Assembly (NCBI GenBank): GCA_910585945.1
Contig: CAJUHZ010000047.1
Location: 1 to 18,459, forward strand
Origin: an uncultured Bilophila sp.
GTDB taxonomy: Bacteria; Desulfobacterota; Desulfovibrionia; Desulfovibrionales; Desulfovibrionaceae
Reading direction: 5' to 3'
DNA length: 18,459 nt
Shown: piece after piece, positions 1 through 5,920 of the stretch
Position numbering within the stretch: the first letter of the stretch is position 1
Layout: every line of letters starts with the position of its first letter
Position numbers and translations under genes: made by a program
The notes under the pieces: model-generated
The model's database searches: none
What the model was told of the DNA's origin: nothing
What the model saw: the letters and a program-made list of their open reading frames with translations, nothing else

Positions 1-11
1 GGCGAATGATC

Positions 12-43
12 TTCATAATTCAGCCCAAAGGCTGAATTATGAA
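12..43. repeat. Perfect 14-bp inverted repeat (hairpin) at the left edge
   Basis: Arms 12-25 and 30-43 are exact reverse complements around a CAAA loop. The stem is AT-rich at its base with a GCC/GGC cap. No run of T follows on the + strand, so it is not a textbook intrinsic terminator. It lies about 150 bases upstream of the recombinase gene and could be a terminator of an unseen upstream gene, a protein-binding site or part of an attachment site. The sequence alone does not decide between these. Confidence 0.6.
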
Positions 44-139
44 ATGAGTTCTAGACATGTGCGGATTTCTCCGGTCGCGGCATATTCATCAGACAAGGAG
101 TCGGCTGAAAAACCCGTGGTACGCTGTGCGGAACCCGCA

Positions 140-168
140 TTGCCGGAATCAAGGTACATTCCGACAAT
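140..168 (+). promoter_or_regulatory. Candidate sigma-70 promoter with internal operator-like repeat, upstream of the recombinase gene
   Basis: TTGCCG (140-145) and GACAAT (163-168) are separated by 17 bases, each matching 4 of 6 consensus positions. They would give a transcript starting around 175 with a short leader before the ribosome site at 182-186. A small inverted repeat, CGGAAT (144-149) and ATTCCG (158-163), fills the gap between the two boxes, where a repressor would sit. This is a motif match only. Confidence 0.3.
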
Positions 169-194
169 GGCCCCTTCTTACAGGAGAACCGCAC

Positions 195-1220
195 ATGACC
201 CGTCACTATTCCTCTACTTGTTCCGCAGCTTCTTCCTCTACGCAGACTGACGTTTCCGGCAGGCATACGCCTGATTCCGTAAAACTCGATGCCTTTGTCT
301 CAAGCATCTATCTGCCGCACGTCAAACTCCGCAAACGAAGCTGGCGCGTGGATGAGCGCATTGCGCGGCAACATCTGTCCCCGACATTCGGTGGCAGGCG
401 GCTTGCCGACATCCAACGCCACGAAGTGGAAAACTGGCTGTACAGGCTGTCATCCGGCGGACTGGCTCCGGCTACCTGCAACCGCATTCTGGCGGTCTTC
501 AAGACCATCTGTTCTCTGGCGGAAACGCGCGGCATTCTGGCTCCCGGGCAATCACCGTGCGCGGGCGTCTCGCCTTTCAAAATCCACACGCAGCGGGAAC
601 GGTATCTCACGCGGGACGAAGCGCAACGGCTCATGCGGGCGCTGGAAAAAAGCGACCGGCCGGAAGCCTTTGCCATCCGCCTGCTTCTGCTGACCGGTGC
701 GCGCAAGAGCGAAATCCTCAAGGCCCGCTGGGAAAACGTCCGTCCGGATCAGCGGCTGCTCACCGTGCCGCTGTCCAAATCCGGCAGGCCGCGCCATATT
801 CTCCTGTCCGAAGAGGCCATAAAAGTTCTTCGCGCCCTGCCCCGCAGCCCCGGTAATCCGTGGCTGTTCCCCGGCCATGCGCCGGGAAAGCCGCTCAGTG
901 ACCTCTATAACTTCTGGAACAAGCTCCGGCGGGAATTGGGGCTTGCCGATGTGCGCATCCACGACCTGCGGCACACTTTCGCCTCTTTTCTCGTGAATGC
1001 CGGGCATTCGCTGTATGAGGCGCAAAAGATGCTGGGGCACGGGGATCCCCGAACCACCATGCGCTACGCCCATCTGGGGCAGGCCTCCCTGCTGGCGGCC
1101 GCTGAAACCGTGAGCGGCTTTTTCACGGCGTCGGGCAGAGACGGCGAGAAAAACGTGTTCTTTCCTCCGTCAGGCGGAATGCCTTTCGCACATGGACGAT
1201 CCCGTCCCTGCGAAGGGTAG
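195..1220 (+). CDS. Tyrosine recombinase / site-specific integrase
   Basis: This is a 341-residue tyrosine recombinase that cuts and rejoins DNA at short inverted core sites. An N-terminal SAM-like core-binding region (about residues 31-115) precedes the catalytic domain (about 135-300). The catalytic set is visible: Arg170 in TGARKSEIL, Lys195, His256 and Arg259 in HDLRHTFAS, His282 in LGHGDPRTT, and the nucleophile Tyr291 in MRYAHL. I chose the ATG at 195 because AGGAG (182-186) sits 8 bases before it; the frame is open to an ATG at 57, but that stretch looks non-coding. The C-terminal tail after about residue 305 is low in recognisable motifs. Family members act as phage or island integrases or as invertases. 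Its position beside an inverted-repeat pair ahead of the capsule operon makes a local invertase role attractive, which is inference. A plain island integrase is the alternative. Confidence 0.93.
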   Translation: MTRHYSSTCSAASSSTQTDVSGRHTPDSVKLDAFVSSIYLPHVKLRKRSWRVDERIARQHLSPTFGGRRLADIQRHEVENWLYRLSSGGLAPATCNRILAVFKTICSLAETRGILAPGQSPCAGVSPFKIHTQRERYLTRDEAQRLMRALEKSDRPEAFAIRLLLLTGARKSEILKARWENVRPDQRLLTVPLSKSGRPRHILLSEEAIKVLRALPRSPGNPWLFPGHAPGKPLSDLYNFWNKLRRELGLADVRIHDLRHTFASFLVNAGHSLYEAQKMLGHGDPRTTMRYAHLGQASLLAAAETVSGFFTASGRDGEKNVFFPPSGGMPFAHGRSRPCEG

Positions 1221-1306
1221 GCCTGGCACGGAATAGCTGTCTTAAAGAAACAGAGATATGGACGGAAAAGGAGGAATGCGAACGTCCGCAAACAACAGAG
1301 GCTAAA

Positions 1307-1321
1307 CCCGGATTTTCCGGG
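1307..1321 (+). terminator. Weak hairpin after the recombinase gene
   Basis: CCCGGA (1307-1312) pairs with TCCGGG (1316-1321) around a TTT loop, about 90 bases after the recombinase stop. Only a scattered T-rich stretch follows. It may act as a weak terminator, with low confidence. Confidence 0.2.
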
Positions 1322-1351
1322 ACATCTTTGGACGTACATGAACAGCTCTTC

Positions 1352-1366
1352 GACAGACACACTGTC
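1352..1366 (+). repeat. Left inverted repeat of a putative invertible segment
   Basis: The 15-mer GACAGACACACTGTC is the exact reverse complement of bases 1517-1531. The match continues after one mismatch for two more bases (AT). Each copy is also internally symmetric, GACAG-5-CTGTC, like the core site of a tyrosine recombinase with two arms around a short crossover region. Confidence 0.8.
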
Positions 1367-1516
1367 AATGAGCCGTTGAAATATCTATAAGAAACAGTCG
1401 GTTTTGGCAAGATCTCATCAGAAATAAAAGTCCTCCGGAAATTTCATGCTTTACTGGAAAGCTTATTATTTCATTATATTATATCCTGTTTTTCAATTTT
1501 TTCTCCCCTAAAAATC
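1367..1516. promoter_or_regulatory. AT-rich 150-bp segment between the inverted repeats, putative invertible promoter
   Basis: This segment is much richer in A and T than the flanking genes and carries no ORF. On the + strand there is TTTACT (1450-1455) with TATATT/TATTAT (1475-1482) 19-21 bases further on, a poorly spaced promoter facing kpsF. On the - strand two overlapping TATAAT boxes (1483-1473) face the recombinase, but neither has a good -35 partner. The better -10 boxes therefore point away from the capsule operon in this copy, which would correspond to an OFF orientation if the segment inverts. The boxes are seen; promoter activity and inversion are inferred. Confidence 0.5.
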
Positions 1517-1531
1517 GACAGTGTGTCTGTC
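1517..1531 (-). repeat. Right inverted repeat of a putative invertible segment
   Basis: GACAGTGTGTCTGTC is the exact reverse complement of 1352-1366. It lies 65 bases before the ATG at 1597. Together the two copies enclose 150 bases, a size typical of known invertible capsule promoters. Confidence 0.8.
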
Positions 1532-1562
1532 AGTCTCGGCTTGAAGTGTCGAATTTTGCCGC

Positions 1563-1590
1563 CCCTCGTAAGGAAAGACGAGGGAGTTTT
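1563..1590 (+). terminator. Hairpin with T-run in the kpsF leader, candidate attenuator
   Basis: CCCTCGT (1563-1569) pairs with ACGAGGG (1578-1584) around an 8-base loop, followed by AGTTTT. The structure ends six bases before the ATG at 1597. It resembles an intrinsic terminator placed between the putative promoter and the first capsule gene, so it could attenuate the operon or control translation. The T-run is short, so termination would be leaky. Confidence 0.45.
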
Positions 1591-1596
1591 GGGGAT

Positions 1597-2586
1597 ATGG
1601 GGAGATACGGTTTCATGGTTGTGGAACGGCGGGAGATTTTGCGGGAAGTCACCTTTGCGGCATCCGTGCTGCAACAGGAAGCCCGTGCCCTGACGCTTAT
1701 GGCGGCCGGGCTGAGTTCCGCGTTTTACGACGCCGTAAGCTGTCTGTATGGCATAAGCGGCAGGATTGCCGTGACGGGCATGGGCAAGAGTGGTCATGTG
1801 GCCCGCAAGGTGGCCGCCACGCTGGCATCCACGGGTTCCCCGGCCTATTTCATCCATCCCGGAGAAGCCAGCCACGGTGATCTGGGGATGCTGGCCACGG
1901 GAGACGCGGTTCTGGCCTTTTCCAATTCCGGCAATACGACTGAACTTTCGGACATTGTGCTGTACGCCGCGCGAAGAAACATTCCCCTGACAGGCGTGAC
2001 GCGCAATGCGGACAGCCTGCTGGGCAAACACGCCACGCACATCCTGCTGTTGCCGCCCGTGCCGGAGGCCGACCCGCTGGACTGCGCGCCCACCACATCC
2101 ACCACATTGCAAATGGCCCTGGGCGACGCGCTGGCCCTGACGCTGATGCGCCGTCGCGGCTGTTCCCCGGAAGAGTTTCACCGCTGGCATCCGGGCGGCT
2201 CGCTTGGCCGCAAGCTGCTGACGGTCAGGGAAATCATGCACACGGGCGAGGACATGCCCCTGCTTCCGGCTTCCGCGCGGATGCCGGACGTGCTGATGCT
2301 GATGACGGGCAAGGGCTTCGGCGTGGCGGGCATTCTCGAAAAGAACCGCCTTGCGGGCATCATTACCGATGGCGATTTGCGTCGTCACATGGGGCCCGCG
2401 CTCATGGACAAAAAAGCCAAACAGGTGATGCACGCCGATCCCGTTGTGGTCAACGAGGACACGCTGGCCGTGGCCGCCCTGCGGCTGATGCAGGAAAACA
2501 AAATCACGTCGCTGTTTGTCATCAGGGAAGGCAAGCCGGTCGGCATTCTCAATGTCCACGACTGTCTGCGCGCGGGGGTGGAATAA
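1597..2586 (+). CDS. kpsF: KpsF/KdsD-type D-arabinose 5-phosphate isomerase
   Basis: This 329-residue cytosolic enzyme interconverts ribulose-5-phosphate and arabinose-5-phosphate, the first step to Kdo, the sugar that primes group 2 capsules. An N-terminal SIS domain (about residues 55-190) carries VTGMGKSGHVARK with Lys64, SNSGNTTE with Glu116, and the family signatures APTTSTTLQMALGDA and WHPGGSLGRKLL with His198. Two CBS domains follow (about 212-329), including GIITDGDLRRHM. Length and order match E. coli KpsF/KdsD. The start is ambiguous. ATG 1597 has AGGGAG 10 bases upstream and ATG 1615 has GGGGAG 10 bases upstream; an ATG at 1546 lies before the leader hairpin and is unlikely. It is the first gene of the capsule operon; the next gene starts at its stop codon. 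Whether it is the only isomerase in the genome cannot be seen. Confidence 0.95.
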   Translation: MGRYGFMVVERREILREVTFAASVLQQEARALTLMAAGLSSAFYDAVSCLYGISGRIAVTGMGKSGHVARKVAATLASTGSPAYFIHPGEASHGDLGMLATGDAVLAFSNSGNTTELSDIVLYAARRNIPLTGVTRNADSLLGKHATHILLLPPVPEADPLDCAPTTSTTLQMALGDALALTLMRRRGCSPEEFHRWHPGGSLGRKLLTVREIMHTGEDMPLLPASARMPDVLMLMTGKGFGVAGILEKNRLAGIITDGDLRRHMGPALMDKKAKQVMHADPVVVNEDTLAVAALRLMQENKITSLFVIREGKPVGILNVHDCLRAGVE

Positions 2587-2945
2587 TGAAGTCGCAAAAT
2601 TTCACCGTTCTTCCGATCCTCTGTGCAGTCGTTTTCCTGCTGTCCGGCTGCGCGGCGCGTGAATCCGTTTCTCCGGCAACGTGCGTTCTGGAGACGGCTC
2701 CCGCCGCGTTGCCCTTCAACGAACAGGTGGCCGCGCTGCCGGAAGGCTCCAGCCAATACTTTGCCGAGAGTCCCTTTGGTCCGGCCAGCATTGAGTCGGG
2801 GCCGTTCTATCTTTCCGGTCTGGGCAACGAATGCCGTTCCGCCCGCGTCACGCGCGGAAGCATGAGCCACAGATTCGCGCTCTGCAAGGAGCAAAACGGC
2901 GCATGGCGTTTCATCCCCACAGTTTTTGAGAGCATTCCGCGATGA
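2586..2945 (+). CDS. Small outer-membrane-type lipoprotein of the capsule operon
   Basis: This 119-residue protein has a signal peptide and a lipobox, FLLSGC, with the lipid-bearing Cys22; the mature part is about 98 residues. The residue after Cys22 is Ala, which favours sorting to the outer membrane. I do not recognise a named family. The mature part has three more cysteines, including CRSARV and FALCKE, and the hydrophobic ending WRFIPTVFESIPR. The A of its ATG is the last base of the kpsF stop, and its own stop overlaps the start of kpsM, so it is translationally coupled into the export operon. E. coli group 2 loci have no such gene between kpsF and kpsM, so it may be a lineage-specific helper of capsule export or anchoring. 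That role is inferred from position only. Confidence 0.8.
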   Translation: MKSQNFTVLPILCAVVFLLSGCAARESVSPATCVLETAPAALPFNEQVAALPEGSSQYFAESPFGPASIESGPFYLSGLGNECRSARVTRGSMSHRFALCKEQNGAWRFIPTVFESIPR

Positions 2946-3739
2946 ACGCCGCCGTTCCGGTTTCCTCGGTTTCTTCCGCCCTGACCGTGCAGGGCCGGGT
3001 CATTGCCGCTCTTATCCTGCGGGAAGTGCATACGCTGTACGGCAATACCAGGCTTGGCTATCTCTGGGCCGTTATCCAGACGGCGTTCAATATTGCGGTA
3101 TTCTGGCTGTTGCGTGAATTTCTCGGCGCGCACGCGCCCCACGGCATGGGGATGGCGGTTTTTCTGCTCTGCGGTTTTGTTCCCTGGTATATGTTCAGCG
3201 ACGCCATTTCCCGCTGCATGAAGGCGGTCAGCGCCAATCAGGCGTTGCTGACCTTTCCGCAGGTGACGGAACTGGATCTGATGTTCGCAAGGCTCGTTGT
3301 GGTCTGGGGAACGCAGCTTGTCTGCGCCACGATCATCCTTTCCATTGCCGCCGCCCTGGGCCAGCCGGTGGAATTGCGCCAGCCCGGCTCACTTGTGGCC
3401 ACCCTGTTCCTTGCGCCTTTGCTGGGTCTGGGCATGGGGCTTGTCTTCGCCTCTCTGGCCCGCCTATGGCCCACGCTGGAACGGCTTGTTCCCATTGTGA
3501 TGCGCTTTCTGTTCTTTGCGTCCGGGGTGTTTTTTCAGGTTTCCGAACTGCCCGCCCGTTTTTCCGCGCCCCTGCTGCTGAATCCCGTGGCCCAGCTCAT
3601 TGAATGGCAACGCTACGGCTTTTCCGCGTCCTCCGCGTCCCCTCTGTACAGCACAGGCTATGTGGCCGCGTGGTGTCTGATTTCCCTCTGCCTTGGCCTG
3701 TTGCTGGAACGCCATGTACGCGGGAGGGAAGTCAAATGA
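2942..3739 (+). CDS. kpsM: KpsM, capsule ABC transporter permease
   Basis: This 265-residue inner-membrane permease is the channel half of the KpsM-KpsT exporter that moves lipid-linked capsule polymer to the periplasm. It has about six hydrophobic segments and the ABC-2 type N-terminal signature, seen here as YGNTRLGYLWAVIQTAFNIA, followed by the conserved cytoplasmic stretch around PQVTELDLMFARLVV. E. coli KpsM has 258 residues, so the length fits. Its ATG overlaps the lipoprotein stop by four bases (ATGA), and its own stop overlaps the start of kpsT in the same way, so stoichiometric coupled translation is expected. The start is supported only by this overlap, because no strong ribosome site precedes it. 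Confidence 0.95.
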   Translation: MNAAVPVSSVSSALTVQGRVIAALILREVHTLYGNTRLGYLWAVIQTAFNIAVFWLLREFLGAHAPHGMGMAVFLLCGFVPWYMFSDAISRCMKAVSANQALLTFPQVTELDLMFARLVVVWGTQLVCATIILSIAAALGQPVELRQPGSLVATLFLAPLLGLGMGLVFASLARLWPTLERLVPIVMRFLFFASGVFFQVSELPARFSAPLLLNPVAQLIEWQRYGFSASSASPLYSTGYVAAWCLISLCLGLLLERHVRGREVK

Positions 3740-4398
3740 TCGAACTTTCCCGCATCAACAAATCCTACCGTCTGTCGCGGGGAAAGCGCAAGGATGTCCT
3801 GCATGACGTCAGCATCACCTTCCGGCCCGGCGTGAACATGGGGATTCTGGGGCTGAACGGTCAGGGCAAGTCCACGCTCATCCGGATCATCAGCGGCGCG
3901 GAACGCCCGGACAGCGGAACGGTTACGCGCAAGGGGCGGGTATCCTGGCCCATCGGCTTTGCCGGCGGCTTTAACGGCAGCCTGACCGGACGGGAAAACC
4001 TGCGCTTCACCAGCCGCATTTACGGCGCGGACATCAGGGAAGTGACGGAATTTGTGGAGGACTTTACGGAACTCGGCCCCTACATGGACATGCCCGTAAA
4101 AACCTATTCCGCGGGCATGCGGGCCAGGCTGGCCTTTGGTTTGAGCATGTCCATCGGGTTTGACTTCTATCTTGTTGATGAAGCCTGGTCCGTGGGGGAC
4201 GCCTCTTTCCGGGCCAGGGCGGAAAAACTCTTTGAGGCCCGCAAGGCGCAGGCAACGCTGGTTGTGGTATCGCACAGCGTGGCCACCATCCGCAAGAACT
4301 GCGACAGCGCGGCGGTGCTGCACAATGGCATACTGACCGTGTACGACAAATTGAATGACGCCCTGCGCGCCTACACGGGGATTTGCCATGCCGGATAG
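3736..4398 (+). CDS. kpsT: KpsT, capsule ABC transporter ATPase
   Basis: This 220-residue ATPase powers KpsM; E. coli KpsT has 219. Walker A is GLNGQGKST (39-47), the capsule-type motif WPIGFAGGFNGSLTGREN (71-88) is present, the signature is YSAGMRARLAFG (124-135), Walker B is FYLVDE (144-149) and the H-loop is His180 in VVVSHS. The aspartate-glutamate of Walker B and the following SVGD loop are intact, so it should be active. The ATG at 3736 has GGGAGG at 3722-3727 and overlaps the kpsM stop by four bases. The frame is open further upstream, but that part is only a shadow of kpsM. The stop lies inside the start of kpsE. This narrow family serves capsule and related polysaccharide export, so the assignment is firm. 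Confidence 0.96.
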   Translation: MIELSRINKSYRLSRGKRKDVLHDVSITFRPGVNMGILGLNGQGKSTLIRIISGAERPDSGTVTRKGRVSWPIGFAGGFNGSLTGRENLRFTSRIYGADIREVTEFVEDFTELGPYMDMPVKTYSAGMRARLAFGLSMSIGFDFYLVDEAWSVGDASFRARAEKLFEARKAQATLVVVSHSVATIRKNCDSAAVLHNGILTVYDKLNDALRAYTGICHAG

Positions 4399-5680
4399 CA
4401 GGACAAACATCCCCGCCACGCAGACGCCCGGAGTCGGGGCATCCGTGCCCAAACAGGCTCCGGACGCAAAGCCTTCTTCCGCCGCCGCGCCGCAGAATAC
4501 CCAAAAGCGGTTCGCGCCTCCGGTCATTCCCGATCTGGCGCTGACAGCGCATCCCGTGGTCACGACGCTGGGCAAAATCAACTCCCGCCTTTCCCCGGCC
4601 ATAAAAATGCTGCTGCTTGTGGCGCTGCTGCCGTCCTTCCTGTCTTTGTTGTACTTCAGCCTGTGGGCGTCGCCCATGTACATCGCCGAAGCCCGTTTCG
4701 CCGTGCGCGGCGCGGAAGCCGGCGGCGTGGCCAACGGCCTCGCAGCCCTGCTGATGCCCGCCGCCACGGCGGTGGGAGTGGATGCCAACATCGTGGCCGA
4801 ATACATCCAGTCCCCGGACATCATGGAGGCCATTGACGGAGAAATGGGCATTTTCCGCCATTTCTCCAGCCGCGAGCACGACAGCATCAGCCGTCTGGCC
4901 GCCGACGCCACGCGGGATGAGCGCCTTTCCTTCTGGCAATGGGCGGTGAAGCCCTCCTTTGACCCGGAAACCGGCATCATCGCCCTCTCCGTCAAGGCCT
5001 ATGACCCGACCACGGCCCAAAAACTGGCCGAGGCCGTTCTCGCCAAAAGCGAGGAGCTGGTCAACGCCATGAGCCGCCGGGCGCAGGACGACGCCATCGC
5101 TCTGGCGCGGGCCGAGGTCAAGACGGCGGAAGATCGGGTGAAAGCCGCGCAGGAAGCCATGCGGGAATTCCGCAACAGAAGCGGCATGCTGGACCCGGCC
5201 AGCACGGCGGGCGGCTTGCTGGGCATTGTCAGTCAACTGGAAAGCGAGGCCGTGAAAATCCGCGCGGAAATCGCGGAAGCCGCCACCTACATGAGCAGGG
5301 ACGCCCCGGCCCTGGTGGGCCTGCGCGCCCGTCTGGAAGCGGTGGAAACACAGCTTGCCTCGGAAAAGCCGCGGCTGGCCGGGGAGGCGGCCCGCGCGGA
5401 CAGCCTGACCGCCTTTGCCGGAGAATACGAAGCCTTGCAGACCGAAAGCGAGTTTGCCCGCCAGCAGCTCGTCTCGGCCATGACCTCGCTGGAAACATCC
5501 CGCGTGAAGGCGGAAGCCAAGTCCCGCTATGTGGTGGCCTTTCAGGTTCCGGCTCTGCCCGACGAATCCCTGTATCCCCGCCCCTTTCTGTTTGCGGCCT
5601 GTGTCCTTGTGGGCGCGCTGGTGCTGGCGGGACTCTGTTCCCTGATTGTCGCCGCCGTGCGCGAACACGCGGGGTTTTAG
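4388..5680 (+). CDS. kpsE: KpsE, inner-membrane polysaccharide co-polymerase family export protein (PCP-3)
   Basis: This 430-residue inner-membrane protein has a large periplasmic domain and links the KpsMT exporter to the outer-membrane protein KpsD. A proline- and alanine-rich cytoplasmic N-terminus (1-70) precedes a membrane helix at about 72-94. A long periplasmic part follows, with coiled-coil stretches rich in alanine, glutamate and arginine (about 215-270 and 300-385). A second membrane helix at about 400-423 precedes a short tail. This layout is that of KpsE/CtrB/BexC proteins; E. coli KpsE is shorter (about 380), and the excess is mainly the N-terminal extension. ATG 4388 overlaps the kpsT stop by 11 bases. 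A string of palindromes follows its stop codon before kpsD begins, the only real gap in the export operon. Confidence 0.92.
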   Translation: MPDSRTNIPATQTPGVGASVPKQAPDAKPSSAAAPQNTQKRFAPPVIPDLALTAHPVVTTLGKINSRLSPAIKMLLLVALLPSFLSLLYFSLWASPMYIAEARFAVRGAEAGGVANGLAALLMPAATAVGVDANIVAEYIQSPDIMEAIDGEMGIFRHFSSREHDSISRLAADATRDERLSFWQWAVKPSFDPETGIIALSVKAYDPTTAQKLAEAVLAKSEELVNAMSRRAQDDAIALARAEVKTAEDRVKAAQEAMREFRNRSGMLDPASTAGGLLGIVSQLESEAVKIRAEIAEAATYMSRDAPALVGLRARLEAVETQLASEKPRLAGEAARADSLTAFAGEYEALQTESEFARQQLVSAMTSLETSRVKAEAKSRYVVAFQVPALPDESLYPRPFLFAACVLVGALVLAGLCSLIVAAVREHAGF

Positions 5681-5707
5681 GATATGGAAGGAAGAAACTT
5701 GATATAT

Positions 5708-5918
5708 CGGGGCGCTGCCCCGTACCCCGCCGGGGGAGATAATCTCCCCCGGACCCCCATGATTGGAGTAGCCCCCTATATGGGGGTGCAGGGGAATCAT
5801 TCCCCGCTTTGCTCTCTGTTTCCCTATGCCGCTTCGCGGCTAAGGGAAATGCCCGGCAAAAGCCGGGCACCCATTCGGGCAGGTACCGGTGGGGTCCGGG
5901 GAGGCAGCGCCTCCCCGG
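5708..5918. repeat. Cluster of GC-rich palindromes between kpsE and kpsD
   Basis: Seven hairpins can be read in about 210 bases. 5708-5722: CGGGGC arms, 3-base loop. 5730-5752: 11-base arms around a single A. 5753-5760 with 5780-5787: ACCCCCAT/ATGGGGGT, alternatively CCCCC/GGGGG at 5772-5786. 5791-5805: 7-base arms. 5819-5849: TTTCCCT/AGGGAAA enclosing GCCGC/GCGGC. 5850-5869: 8-base arms around AAAA. 5896-5918: 10-base arms around AGC. Such density far exceeds chance and marks an intergenic repeat element, perhaps a REP-like or structured mRNA element. I recall similar GC-rich palindromic blocks between genes in Desulfovibrio genomes but could not compare them here. No gene is supported within it, although the kpsD frame is open through it. 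Confidence 0.8.
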
Positions 5919-5920
5919 AA

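Noticed and set aside
57..194. Longer recombinase start at 57
   Set aside because: The added residues resemble no integrase domain, while ATG 195 has a well-placed AGGAG.
1221..1596. RfaH/ops-type antitermination element ahead of the capsule operon
   Set aside because: No GGCGGTAG-like sequence found by eye in the leader.
1474..2559. Long ORF on the - strand across kpsF
   Set aside because: It mirrors a clearly conserved + strand gene; its histidine- and glycine-rich translation is typical of a GC-rich antisense frame.
4064..5800. 578-codon ORF on the - strand across kpsT, kpsE and the palindromes
   Set aside because: It is a shadow of kpsE and kpsT, without any recognisable domain.
5684..5920. 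N-terminal extension of kpsD from ATG 5684
   Set aside because: The extension is encoded by stacked palindromes, precedes a clear signal peptide and makes the protein longer than the family. ATG 5921 was preferred, with the ribosome-site problem noted.
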